NCBI GenBank assembly: GCA_016290875.1
Contig: JAEEVL010000012.1
Span: 1 to 64,000, forward strand
Length of the DNA stretch: 64,000 nt
Reading direction: 5' to 3'
DNA from: Ruminococcus sp.
GTDB taxonomy: Bacteria; Bacillota; Clostridia; Oscillospirales; Ruminococcaceae
Positions 1-8,777 of this stretch are shown piece by piece. A program made the translations under genes and the position numbers. A model generated the notes under the pieces. That model did no database searches. It was not told where the DNA came from and saw nothing but the letters and a program-made list of their open reading frames with translations. Numbering within the stretch: the stretch's first letter is position 1; every line of letters begins with the position of its first letter.

Positions 1-48
1 TCTTCTTGCACGCTGCTCTTCTGTTTCATTTCTTCGTCTTCTGCTCAT
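1..48 (-). CDS. 5' end of an unidentified gene leaving the window
   Basis: An ATG on the minus strand at 48 opens a frame of 16 codons that reaches the left edge. It is preceded 9 nt upstream by a GGAGG ribosome binding site and by a good promoter with an overlapping dyad. The first residues are very basic (four arginines after MS), so it could be a small DNA-binding regulator, but too little is visible to name it. Confidence 0.5.
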   Translation of the reverse strand, partial: MSRRRRNETEEQRARR

Positions 49-56
49 AATTAAAA

Positions 57-107
57 CCTCCGAAGTAGTGTCTCTTCTATTATACACTACTTCAGAGGTT
101 TACACAA
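57..107 (-). promoter_or_regulatory. Promoter with overlapping inverted-repeat operator
   Basis: On the minus strand, -35 TTGTGT (102-107) and -10 TATAAT (79-84) are separated by exactly 17 bp. A near-perfect 15-bp inverted repeat (57-71 against 84-98, 14 of 15 pairs, 10-bp core GAAGTAGTGT) flanks the -10 and covers the ribosome binding site. Because one arm lies upstream of the probable transcription start, it is more likely a repressor operator than an RNA hairpin. Confidence 0.55.
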
Positions 108-160
108 ATTTTAGGATAGACTCCCGGTAATTTTAGATTATGCAAGTGCGGCAAGCATTT

Positions 161-340
161 CTACTCCTTCATTATATATTTATCATAAGAGATATAGGGG
201 TTATATTCATCTGAATCGTGTTCTTTTGCAAACTTAAAATCTTCATCATAGCACATTTATACTGTTAAGTACATATTATCATCGTCAAATAAAGTTTCTA
301 TTCTATCGCTAATAAAATCAATAAAGCTTTTAGAATCCAT
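161..340 (-). pseudogene. Small gene remnant with in-frame stop
   Basis: From an ATG at 340 the frame runs 27 codons, meets a TAA at 257-259, restarts immediately at an ATG in the same frame and continues 31 more codons to a TAG at 161-163. The 58 translated residues are acidic and aromatic (D, E, Y, F), as in many small cytoplasmic immunity-like proteins, but no family is recognised. The clean continuation after the stop suggests one decayed gene. Two tiny genes are a less likely alternative. Confidence 0.35.
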
Positions 341-791
341 TATGCTTGATTTCGCCTTATCAGGTAGATTTATGAAGTGTTATACTGAAAGAGCAGTCGG
401 TTGCGGTAAGTCCGCTGGTCCTTCTGATTCTTGCCATTTTCGCCCACTATGCTAACTTAACATCATTTTTATCCTTGACATTTCAATCAACTTCTGTTCA
501 ATTTTGTTAGTTACTTATAGTTTAGCCTATCTAGATCTCATTAGATAGGAAGTATATTTTAGGCGGTTACAAATCAAATTGCTAAAGCAACGCGTTTTTC
601 GTTGGTTTCGCTACTCAGTCTTAGACAGAATCTGAACATATGCTCCCAATAGAGCATATTAAATATTTCTTGTGTTTAGTAATTCATAAGACACAATCTA
701 TTCATGTTAAAAAAGGGGAGCAAACGAAAACTAAAAAGATGACGTCTTTTTTGAAAAACACACTTCAAAATCATTCAACTTATCCGTGAAT
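341..791. other. AT-rich gap with decayed coding remnants
   Basis: No intact gene is seen. On the plus strand, codons from 376 to a TAG at 508-510 encode a hydrophobic stretch (VLLILAIF) that could be the C-terminal end of a decayed membrane protein. A weak AT-rich stem-loop (about 733-752) lies just past the end of the polysaccharide operon and may end its transcription. The low GC and the fragments fit the end of an exchangeable surface-polysaccharide locus. Confidence 0.3.
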
Positions 792-1439
792 TCATTTATC
801 ATTGAGCCATCGTACAAAGTCGAACTTTTTTTCAAAATATTTATATACCGAATATGGCATTCTATCCGTCAAATTTGGTCGCACAACATTTCGTTTGTCT
901 TTAAACCAATATTTTTCAGTTAGCTGGATACACTTATCATTGCTATATGAGTGATATGTAAAAATTACTGTTTTATACTTTGTATTACTTAATCTTTTTA
1001 TTAATTCTTCATTTTCATGTAAATTCCAGGAATTACCAATAACATATACGTTATTCAAATTAACCCTTTTTCTGCGTCTTTCCCAAGCATCTATCGCTTG
1101 CTCACAGTTCTTATAATGTAGACAGCATACTTCAATATCCCTTATCTTTATTTTAGGATAAACAATACTGTTATCAATAGGATCGACAAATCTCTCACAT
1201 AATGCTTCAGCTTCAACACTCATATAATATTCAAGGTTTTCTACTAGTTTAACAAAGTTTTCATCTTCAATAAACATATTAATTGTTGGTGATTTAAACT
1301 CAAGTCCAAGATCAGAATAAATAACTCCACCTATACAGTTTTGAGATATCAACGTAAAATCTTTATTCTTATTTTTCTTTCTAAATGAGTTCACTGCCAT
1401 ATTTCTCGCAACAGCAACTATTCTTTTTTTTATACTCAT
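792..1439 (-). CDS. DUF1919 exopolysaccharide biosynthesis protein
   Basis: This 215-residue protein resembles the DUF1919 family, which is found almost only in capsule and exopolysaccharide loci and is annotated there as an exopolysaccharide biosynthesis protein without a settled reaction. Typical features are an N-terminal basic segment followed by a segment containing SQNCIGGVIY, and a motif NVYVIGNSW about two thirds along. No signal peptide or membrane span is evident. It is the last gene of the large minus-strand operon and its ATG overlaps the end of the flippase gene by 4 bp, so the two are probably translationally coupled. Family assignment is fairly sure. The function is unknown. 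Confidence 0.75.
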   Translation of the reverse strand: MSIKKRIVAVARNMAVNSFRKKNKNKDFTLISQNCIGGVIYSDLGLEFKSPTINMFIEDENFVKLVENLEYYMSVEAEALCERFVDPIDNSIVYPKIKIRDIEVCCLHYKNCEQAIDAWERRRKRVNLNNVYVIGNSWNLHENEELIKRLSNTKYKTVIFTYHSYSNDKCIQLTEKYWFKDKRNVVRPNLTDRMPYSVYKYFEKKFDFVRWLNDK

Positions 1440-2887
1440 TTCTTCACCTTTTTTCTCAGTTTTCTCGGTAGCAACGCTGTCAAAAACTTAGTCTGATTTA
1501 AAAGCAATAATAGTAACACATAAATAATACTGTTCAATGCTAGTTTAAAACCTGCTGAAATAAGCAGACTGTTAATATGTATCAACTTATTTACTATTAA
1601 AGACTGTGTAATTAGAAACAAGAAAATCATAAGATCCGGAAGCAATTTTTTCAAAAAGCTTAAATAACTATACTCAAAACCTTTTTTTATCAAATATCCA
1701 AATTCTATAAAGAATTTGAATATCAATCCTACCGTTACACACAGAGCAACATATTCTATCTTTCCCATTATACATCCGATAATAGTCATTGAAACTGTAA
1801 TAATCATTTGAATAACGCCTGATTTAAACATTACTTTTGTTTTATCAAGACTCATAAATATAGCACCTGCTGTTGATGACATCATTTGCGACCAAACAGA
1901 AATACTTAGAATTCTAAAACTTATTACTGCTTTTTCCCATTGATTTCCAAACATTAACAACACTATCTCACGGCTAGCAAAAAAGCAATATCCAGTTACA
2001 AAAACGCCCAGCAATGATAACAATTTAGTAACCTGCATATATTTATTATAAATATATTGCTTATCATTTTGATAATCTGATAGAATTGGATGTAATATCG
2101 GTGTTATAACAAATGTTAGATTCTGAACTGGATAAAGCATGAGCGTATATCCCTTGCTATAGTAAGCAAGGGATTCATTTCCCATCATTTTTCCGATTAA
2201 AATATTATCTGTATTTCTAGAAAAATAATTCACAAGATTATAGGCAAATTGAAATCTGCTAAAATTTCTTACTTTATTTATGCTATCCTTTTTATATCTG
2301 AACCTAAACTTAAGATCCACGCCCTTCAGATTCCATAGAAATATAATCAACGAAGAAGCAACTGATTGGATTACAAGGGAATAGTACTTAAATCCACAAA
2401 GAGCAAGTATTATTGTTATACCACCTGTTAAAATCGTGGTAAAGATATTTCTTGCAGCAACAGTAATAAAGCGTTTATTCTTCATTAGTATTGCATTCGG
2501 TATCATATTAAGAGTATTGAACAAAACCGAAATCGATAAAATACAACATATTGATATATATACTGTATCATGATAAAATAGAGAAATTGGGAATGATAAA
2601 CAGGCAAATAATACTGCTAAAAACAAACCTTGGTAACACGAAAATGAAAAAATATCATTCACTTCATTATCAGTGATTTCTTTATTTTGGATAACTGCAC
2701 TGCCAAGTCCCATATCCGAAAGTATATTAAAAAATGTCGTAAATACAGTAACCATGGCAACTACACCATAGTCAGTTGGTGAAAGTATTCTTGATAATAC
2801 AGCAGCAAAGACAAGATTCATCAAAACTTTACCATATTTTGATACAGCATTGATCATAGTTGCCTTTTTTATAGACATTTCAGACAT
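1436..2887 (-). CDS. wzx: Wzx-type polysaccharide flippase (MOP superfamily)
   Basis: This 483-residue protein is almost entirely hydrophobic, with about 12-14 predicted membrane spans. It has the N-terminal signature of RfbX/Wzx-type exporters (sequence around SKYGKVLMNLVFAAVLSRIL, then LSPTDYGVVA near residue 35). Such proteins flip undecaprenyl-linked repeat units across the membrane. Asn and Arg residues in the middle (SRNTDNILIGKMMG) match the conserved loop of the family. The gene sits directly after wzy (8-bp gap) and overlaps the DUF1919 gene, as expected for a Wzx/Wzy-dependent locus. The basic C-terminus (PRKLRKKVKK) is cytoplasmic-like. Which sugar unit is transported cannot be told. 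Confidence 0.9.
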   Translation of the reverse strand: MSEMSIKKATMINAVSKYGKVLMNLVFAAVLSRILSPTDYGVVAMVTVFTTFFNILSDMGLGSAVIQNKEITDNEVNDIFSFSCYQGLFLAVLFACLSFPISLFYHDTVYISICCILSISVLFNTLNMIPNAILMKNKRFITVAARNIFTTILTGGITIILALCGFKYYSLVIQSVASSLIIFLWNLKGVDLKFRFRYKKDSINKVRNFSRFQFAYNLVNYFSRNTDNILIGKMMGNESLAYYSKGYTLMLYPVQNLTFVITPILHPILSDYQNDKQYIYNKYMQVTKLLSLLGVFVTGYCFFASREIVLLMFGNQWEKAVISFRILSISVWSQMMSSTAGAIFMSLDKTKVMFKSGVIQMIITVSMTIIGCIMGKIEYVALCVTVGLIFKFFIEFGYLIKKGFEYSYLSFLKKLLPDLMIFLFLITQSLIVNKLIHINSLLISAGFKLALNSIIYVLLLLLLNQTKFLTALLPRKLRKKVKK

Positions 2888-2895
2888 TTTATCTC

Positions 2896-4098
2896 CTAAC
2901 CGACTCGATCAAATCTATTATATAAATTTTGCACACGCTTTTTTAAAACGAGATTTCTATATTTTTTTCTTGAAATAAATCCACAATTCAGTACACCTTG
3001 AACTGCAAATATAAGTGTAAAATTATTTATTACATTGTACGCTCCAACTTCCACACACAGAGTTAAAGAAAAATAAATCACTGCTAAAAACAATCCAAAA
3101 TTTTTAGTATCAATAGAATATTTGCATATCAATGTAAAAAACAAAAGAAAAGCAGCCATAACTAGAACTCCATATTCAACTCCTAGTCTAACAAACCCCA
3201 TATCAAAAATCTTAGCTTGTATTCCAAGTTGGGCAGCCTGCTGAGTACTTATTAAAATAATTTTTCTACCAAATAATGAAAAACCATATTGATTACAGAA
3301 ATAATGTGCCCAATGCAATCTTGTAGATAAAACGCTATCTAAAGATTTCATAAAAGCATTACCAGAATCATACCTTATAGCCAAAAAGGCACACACAAGC
3401 CACATCATCAACGGGATTAGAGAAAACAGTATTGAATGATGCTCAATTATTTCGCTAACCATCTTCATTTTTACAATGGGAATCAAAAAAACAATAAGCA
3501 ACATGGAAAAAATAGCTGTTCTACTTATACCAATATGATACATACAAAATATTCCCATACTCAACACTATGATTCTAACAAGATTAATCTTTTTAAAATT
3601 CAAAGCAATATATTCAGAAAAAATAGTTCCAATTAGTACACCCAAAGTATTTACATGATTAAACCCAAAGGTATTCTTTTCATATCCATTAATTTCAACT
3701 TTTTGATTTTGTATCACACCAAAATATACAGACAATATAACAATTAATACCAATAAAATTCTTAAAAAAAGATCAATCTTAATGAACTCTTCTATGCTAA
3801 TATTATCCTTGGCGGCATATGAGAACAAAATCATCAATAACATCATCTGTGAATGAGATTTCATACTTGAAATCAAAAATATACTTAATATCAATAAAAA
3901 CATCATTATCGACTTTGCATTGTATCGCGATATGAACATACTGGATATAAAAAGCAATCCAACTGTGGTATATTTAACTAAAGATTCATTTCTATCAGCA
4001 TCAATTAATAATTTATAACTGCTACAATTGAACAACACATAGTATACTAAATATACCACCCAAGCTATGTAAAATAACAGTCTGTTAATTGTATTCAT
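2896..4098 (-). CDS. wzy: Wzy-like polysaccharide polymerase
   Basis: This 400-residue integral membrane protein has about 10-11 hydrophobic segments and one longer hydrophilic loop between roughly residues 230 and 300. That loop contains TRLHWAHYF, which resembles the Arg-containing loop of O-antigen and capsule polymerases. Such enzymes join repeat units on undecaprenyl diphosphate at the outer face of the membrane. Sequence conservation in this family is poor, so the call rests on topology and on the position between a GT4 gene (4-bp overlap) and wzx. The strong AT bias is typical of wzy genes. Confidence 0.75.
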   Translation of the reverse strand: MNTINRLLFYIAWVVYLVYYVLFNCSSYKLLIDADRNESLVKYTTVGLLFISSMFISRYNAKSIMMFLLILSIFLISSMKSHSQMMLLMILFSYAAKDNISIEEFIKIDLFLRILLVLIVILSVYFGVIQNQKVEINGYEKNTFGFNHVNTLGVLIGTIFSEYIALNFKKINLVRIIVLSMGIFCMYHIGISRTAIFSMLLIVFLIPIVKMKMVSEIIEHHSILFSLIPLMMWLVCAFLAIRYDSGNAFMKSLDSVLSTRLHWAHYFCNQYGFSLFGRKIILISTQQAAQLGIQAKIFDMGFVRLGVEYGVLVMAAFLLFFTLICKYSIDTKNFGLFLAVIYFSLTLCVEVGAYNVINNFTLIFAVQGVLNCGFISRKKYRNLVLKKRVQNLYNRFDRVG

Positions 4099-5315
4099 AA
4101 ATGTTTCTCCCTCAAATCAGTCAAACGACAGTAAACTGATTCAAAGCTTTCTATCTGCTTCTCAATATCATACATCCATAAATTTTTTAATATATTATCA
4201 AAAGTCTTTCTTATATTCTCCCTTGAACAATAATACTTCATGCAATTACTCAATTCAACAATATCTCCGCTTTTATAAATAATCCCAGCATTTGTATTGG
4301 CAATTATCTCAGGCATACCACCGCAATTAGAAGCTATTACTGGCAACCCATGGATATTTCCTTCTATCAAAACTCTTCCAAATGGCTCAGGCCAAATTGA
4401 TGGTACTATCATAACATCACATTCATCGTAAACCTTCGCAAGCTCATTATTAGCAAGTTTACCATGTATAATAATTCTGCGATTTTTTGATGCTTTTTTT
4501 TCTACATAGTCCAATAACTCGCCATCGCCGCAAATATGCAGCTCAACATTATAATCTACCAGTGTATCAAATGCTTCAAGCATATGCTTAACGCCTTTAA
4601 TCTCAACAAGTCTTCCAGCAAACATAAATTTAATTATATCCGAATCCCACTTTTTGCGCCTTTCAAGTGTCGTCAATAATGCTTCCTTATCTACCACAAC
4701 ACTGTTAAATATACATTCTTTAACTGTAGCATTTCTGAAATTATTATTAACCAAAGAGGTGCTCAAAGTGTATGTTGAAGGCGCTGTAACTGCAGAAACA
4801 TAACTTGAGTATTTTTTTACATATGTTCTATGGAGCTTTAAAACAATACTGTTAACGGAGTGACCGTAAGTAACCGGTGACACAATTCCTGTATCTCTAA
4901 TCGTGTGAACAACAGGAATACCTTTTTTATAGGCCGTTTTCCAAATATGATATGACATTCCGTAAGTTGAATTAGTGTGAACAACATCTGGTTTGAACTT
5001 TAATAACAAATCCTCAAATTCATCAATTGTTTTTTTATTATTGTAGCATATTAGTTTTTGTCTGATTTTCTGAAGCTTACTGATATTCTTTTTATCATAG
5101 CTAAATTTATACAGTTCGAAATCACCTGAAGTATGCCTAAAAACTTTTACATTATTGTAATCTTCTACACTTAATTCATTTTCCTGAGAATCTATGCAAA
5201 AAACACCAACTATATGTCCATGTTTAACAAGATTTTCGGCAAGCAGCTTTACGCTTTGCTCTGCACCGCCTTTCATGTTCGGATAATAAAATGTATTTAC
5301 TATCAGAATTCTCAT
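4095..5315 (-). CDS. GT4 family glycosyltransferase
   Basis: A 406-residue retaining glycosyltransferase of the GT-B fold. The N-terminal half begins with a Rossmann strand and a glycine-rich acceptor loop (YPNMKGGAEQSVK). The C-terminal half has AGRLVEIKGV, HICGDGEL and the donor-binding signature IWPEPFGRVLIEG (about residues 308-320), with the two glutamates of the E-x7-E motif, followed by SNCGGMPE. It should add a sugar to the lipid-linked repeat unit at the cytoplasmic membrane face. Its stop is 2 bp from the next gene upstream in the operon and its end overlaps wzy. Donor and acceptor are not predictable. Confidence 0.9.
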   Translation of the reverse strand: MRILIVNTFYYPNMKGGAEQSVKLLAENLVKHGHIVGVFCIDSQENELSVEDYNNVKVFRHTSGDFELYKFSYDKKNISKLQKIRQKLICYNNKKTIDEFEDLLLKFKPDVVHTNSTYGMSYHIWKTAYKKGIPVVHTIRDTGIVSPVTYGHSVNSIVLKLHRTYVKKYSSYVSAVTAPSTYTLSTSLVNNNFRNATVKECIFNSVVVDKEALLTTLERRKKWDSDIIKFMFAGRLVEIKGVKHMLEAFDTLVDYNVELHICGDGELLDYVEKKASKNRRIIIHGKLANNELAKVYDECDVMIVPSIWPEPFGRVLIEGNIHGLPVIASNCGGMPEIIANTNAGIIYKSGDIVELSNCMKYYCSRENIRKTFDNILKNLWMYDIEKQIESFESVYCRLTDLREKHL

Positions 5316-5316
5316 T

Positions 5317-6447
5317 CTATACTCCTCTACACTTATTGATTGCTTCTTTCAAGTAGTTATACGAATCCTCTCTACTATTATTCAGTAAAAGATCCACATT
5401 TTCCCAGTTTATCTCTGAAATATCGTCAACTCTTTTAGTTGAGTCGATAATCCTGTTTCCAACGCCGCTCTCATTAAAAAGGGACATCAGTCTCTCCATT
5501 TGTGCCTTCCCCTTCTTAGGGAAAACAAAGAAATTTCGATGATATATAATGCTGAATACTGAAGCATGAAACGAATCTGTAAATACATATTCAGCATTTC
5601 GTATGTAAGAAATAAAATCAGCCGGAGAGGCTTTCCATATTTTTTTATTTCCAAAAGAAAAATCATATATTTCAGCGAATTCAGGCTCTAAAAAAGGCAT
5701 AGAATACACTTTAAGGCCTTTTTGAGTCGCGAATTCTTCAACCATTTTTCTATGTTTTTTATTACACCTTAGAAAATATACAAAAATGTATTTTTCACAA
5801 GAAACTTTTCTTTCAGAAATATCATCCCAAACACTTTTATCAACAAGCAAAGTAGGATCAACTACTTTTTCACATCTATTACCGTAAAGAGTCGCATTAA
5901 TAAGCCTTGTTCCTGAAAGTTCACGACAAGAAACAGCTTTAAAAGAAGAAAGATTTTTTCTTACAATATTCTTCTGTTTATCGGTAAAAGTCTTAACTCC
6001 AACACTCGGAGCATATGCAATTTTACTCTTATTGTTTTCAACAAATGTCAGCCAATAAATACTATCGAGTCTTGTCAAAGTTGGATTCCATATCTGATCA
6101 CTGCCACATATAAAAACATCATATAATTCATTGGTTTTGTATATTGTGTCTTCAGTATAATTATTATCCGAAATTCTCAGATTATCATTAACAAAACTCA
6201 ATAATGCAGATGTTCTTTCTCTCATTTTAGGAAGACTAAATTTCCAAAAACTAATTTTTAAGGTATTAATAATTCCTCTAGTTCTTAATTTATTGATAAA
6301 GTTCTTTAATGTTGCAGGATTCCTGTCATATTGAGAAATTATCTCACACTCAACATCAGGCATTTTATTTAAAACATTTTGAAGAGCATATGCCTGTAAT
6401 ATTGAGCCATAATTATTTCTCCACCATGTAATTACACCTATTTTCAT
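5317..6447 (-). CDS. Polysaccharide pyruvyl transferase family protein
   Basis: A 376-residue member of the WcaK/CsaB-like polysaccharide pyruvyl transferase family, which transfers a pyruvyl group from PEP to a sugar as a ketal. Visible family hallmarks are an N-terminal strand followed by NYGSILQAYALQ, CGSDQIWNPTL near residue 115, DPTLLVD near residue 195, and TDSFHASVFSIIYHR near residue 290. It is one of two paralogues in this operon; the other is at 8778-9908. The ATG overlaps the upstream GT4 gene by 4 bp. Pyruvylation would add negative charge to the polymer. A fucosyl- or other GT-B-like activity is the alternative for this loosely defined family. Confidence 0.85.
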   Translation of the reverse strand: MKIGVITWWRNNYGSILQAYALQNVLNKMPDVECEIISQYDRNPATLKNFINKLRTRGIINTLKISFWKFSLPKMRERTSALLSFVNDNLRISDNNYTEDTIYKTNELYDVFICGSDQIWNPTLTRLDSIYWLTFVENNKSKIAYAPSVGVKTFTDKQKNIVRKNLSSFKAVSCRELSGTRLINATLYGNRCEKVVDPTLLVDKSVWDDISERKVSCEKYIFVYFLRCNKKHRKMVEEFATQKGLKVYSMPFLEPEFAEIYDFSFGNKKIWKASPADFISYIRNAEYVFTDSFHASVFSIIYHRNFFVFPKKGKAQMERLMSLFNESGVGNRIIDSTKRVDDISEINWENVDLLLNNSREDSYNYLKEAINKCRGV

Positions 6448-7559
6448 TTCTTCTTTCCTTTTACCAAATCAATGTAGTATTTTTTTAGAAATTCAGCATT
6501 CTGAGTAACATCATATCCACTCTGAGATATTTTTTTATCATTTTCTAAACAAATCTGATATCTGTCGGAATTCTTAAGAGTCGCCGAACTTTTTTGAATT
6601 TCATTTACCCATTGCTCAGTGTCGTCAATAGCTATAAATTTGAGCGTATCAGTAACATCAGATTCAACCGAAACCTTATCAGATACCAAGCATTGTAGTC
6701 CGGCACTTTGAGCCTCAATCAAAACTACCGGCAATCCCTCATACAATGATGGCAATAAAAGAATATCCATAGCCTGCATATACTTATTAACATCCGGTGT
6801 TTTCCCTAAAAAAATAACACTATCTGATATTTTAAGCCTTTCAACTTTAGCTTTTATGCTTTCCATTAAAGCGCCATCACTTATTAAAAGAAGCATATAA
6901 TTCGAATTTTTTTTAAGCAAATCAGCAAATATGTCTATTAGGAATTCATGATTTTTTTGTTCTATAAAATTGCCAACGTGTCCTAATAAAACCTTTTCAC
7001 CAACTCCAAGTTCTTTTCTGTATTGCTCACGTATGCTCTCAGAATAAAGATACTTGCTGGTATCTATTCCATTCTTGAGTTCAACGAAACTCTTACTACC
7101 ATACAACCAACGGCCAGCATCCTGACCACAAGCCATTCCATTTGTATAGCAAAGATTAAATAAAGGGTTCAACAACCTATGCAACCATACATGATTACAT
7201 GTTGTATTGTGGGAATGTACTATTCTTATCGGAACTCTTGCAATAACAGCAGGCAACACATCAATAAGCATCATTGAACTATTACCATGGATGTGAACAA
7301 CGTCGTACTTCTCTTTTTTCAAAAGTTTCGTCAAATGAATAAAGTATTTTAACGGATTCCCCTTTCTGTTAATGTTAAACACTTTGGAACTGTTTTCGGA
7401 AAAGATATTCTTATATTCTTCACTAATTTTATTAGGAGTTACAAGATCAATCTGCATTCCTTTTTTGTTCATATTCAAATAATAATTCAAAATAACAGAA
7501 GTTATACCATTAAATCTGAAACGTACAGTAGTAATTATAAGGACTTTCAAACATTTCAC
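6444..7559 (-). CDS. GT4 family glycosyltransferase
   Basis: A 371-residue GT-B retaining glycosyltransferase. The N-terminal domain contains RFNGITSVILNYYLNMNKKG and the VHIHGNSS motif. The C-terminal nucleotide-sugar domain contains LLGHVGNFIEQKNHEFLIDI and LLLPSLYEGLPVVLIEAQSAG (about residues 270-290), with both glutamates of the E-x7-E motif. The layout is like EpsF and CapM-type enzymes. It overlaps both neighbours by 4 bp, consistent with coupled translation. It probably adds one residue of the repeat unit; donor and acceptor are unknown. Confidence 0.9.
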   Translation of the reverse strand: MKCLKVLIITTVRFRFNGITSVILNYYLNMNKKGMQIDLVTPNKISEEYKNIFSENSSKVFNINRKGNPLKYFIHLTKLLKKEKYDVVHIHGNSSMMLIDVLPAVIARVPIRIVHSHNTTCNHVWLHRLLNPLFNLCYTNGMACGQDAGRWLYGSKSFVELKNGIDTSKYLYSESIREQYRKELGVGEKVLLGHVGNFIEQKNHEFLIDIFADLLKKNSNYMLLLISDGALMESIKAKVERLKISDSVIFLGKTPDVNKYMQAMDILLLPSLYEGLPVVLIEAQSAGLQCLVSDKVSVESDVTDTLKFIAIDDTEQWVNEIQKSSATLKNSDRYQICLENDKKISQSGYDVTQNAEFLKKYYIDLVKGKKK

Positions 7560-8770
7560 CTCTGCTTAAGATGTCTTTTTAATGTTCTTTTTAATTTCTG
7601 AGGAATTAAGCTCTTTATGTATCCGCTGTATCTTCTCAAACCGATCTCATTGTTGAATTTTACTTCAACATTTTCCCAACCGCCATCAGCATATAAAGCA
7701 AGGATTTCTTCTCTTTTATGATCATATTTTGTGGGAACGTTCAACTGTGCATTACCTTTGGCCGCTTTTTCGAATGTTGATTCATACAAGTTAAATAGTC
7801 CACGGTGTTCGTTTATAAGCCGTAATCCCTTATCCGTATTGGCAATTATTACCGAAACTCCTTTTGATTCATCTATTTTTGAACCTCCGAGGCATTCAGG
7901 ATGCTCCTTCTGAATTCCCCAATAATCACCAATACTTATATCTCCGCATCGTTTACCGTTGGCATATTTACAACTATAACAATTTGTTCTCATTATCAAG
8001 CTTTGTGCAAAATAATAGAAATACGAAACCGACGATTCAAACAACCTATATTTTTTTCCAGAATAAGATATTAAGCTACCATTCTTGCCCCAACCAATAT
8101 TTTTATCTCTGAAAAGGAATTTTTTTGTTTTGATCTCTTTTTTATTCTCGTAGCATTTCAGATAATCCTTAAACATTCTGTTGGATGGTACACCATGACA
8201 TATCAAGTCTAATGTGAACAGATTGCCATATTCTTTTCCGAGATATGCTTTTAATCCTGCTACCTGACAAGGACACCCGCAGAATAAAACGTTCTTTCCA
8301 GTTTTGAGTTTTTCCTTTATCTGGCGAAAAATATCACCTGTATTGCTTTGAGTATATTTAGAGCCTTGAAGCTTTATCAAGTCTTTCATGTTATCCGTAA
8401 TAATATGATGAAGATTAAAGCCATCATCGAATACTGCACCTGATACATAATCCTTACTCTTCAAAAACGCTGCTGCAAGGGTTGAAAAAACTCCGCCTGA
8501 AGCTGAGTGCATAACGATTCTTTCACTACTTGAAACAGCTGCCCAAGTTTTTAATGGTGTATTAGTCTCTTTATAATTTTGATACGCACAAACCGTCTTG
8601 CACTTTCCGCACTTTACACATTTATCAGCATCAATATACGGATATAAAAAGCCGTACTCATCCTCTTTCATAGATACCGCATCTCTAGGACAAGAATTTA
8701 CACAAGCGCCACAGGCACAACAATCTTTTTTTTCTAGAAATAAAACAGGTGTCGTTTTCACTTCATCCAT
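7556..8770 (-). CDS. FrhB-like iron-sulfur protein of a polysaccharide locus
   Basis: A 404-residue protein. Residues about 16-70 carry two [4Fe-4S] ferredoxin motifs (CCACGACVNSCP and CVKCGKCKTVC). A coenzyme F420 hydrogenase/dehydrogenase beta subunit-type domain follows, with SASGGVFSTLA, a Cys motif LFCGCPCQVAGL and a later CYSCKYANGKRCGDISIGDYW. In polysaccharide loci such proteins usually sit beside pyruvyl transferase family genes, as here (genes on both sides include one). The natural electron donor and the reaction, perhaps reduction of a sugar or of a flavin, are not established. It overlaps the GT4 gene by 4 bp. The family is sure, the role is not. Confidence 0.85.
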   Translation of the reverse strand: MDEVKTTPVLFLEKKDCCACGACVNSCPRDAVSMKEDEYGFLYPYIDADKCVKCGKCKTVCAYQNYKETNTPLKTWAAVSSSERIVMHSASGGVFSTLAAAFLKSKDYVSGAVFDDGFNLHHIITDNMKDLIKLQGSKYTQSNTGDIFRQIKEKLKTGKNVLFCGCPCQVAGLKAYLGKEYGNLFTLDLICHGVPSNRMFKDYLKCYENKKEIKTKKFLFRDKNIGWGKNGSLISYSGKKYRLFESSVSYFYYFAQSLIMRTNCYSCKYANGKRCGDISIGDYWGIQKEHPECLGGSKIDESKGVSVIIANTDKGLRLINEHRGLFNLYESTFEKAAKGNAQLNVPTKYDHKREEILALYADGGWENVEVKFNNEIGLRRYSGYIKSLIPQKLKRTLKRHLKQR

Positions 8771-8777
8771 TATTACA

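Noticed and set aside
341..791. Insertion sequence remnant
   Set aside because: No transposase motif or terminal inverted repeats could be recognised in the fragments.
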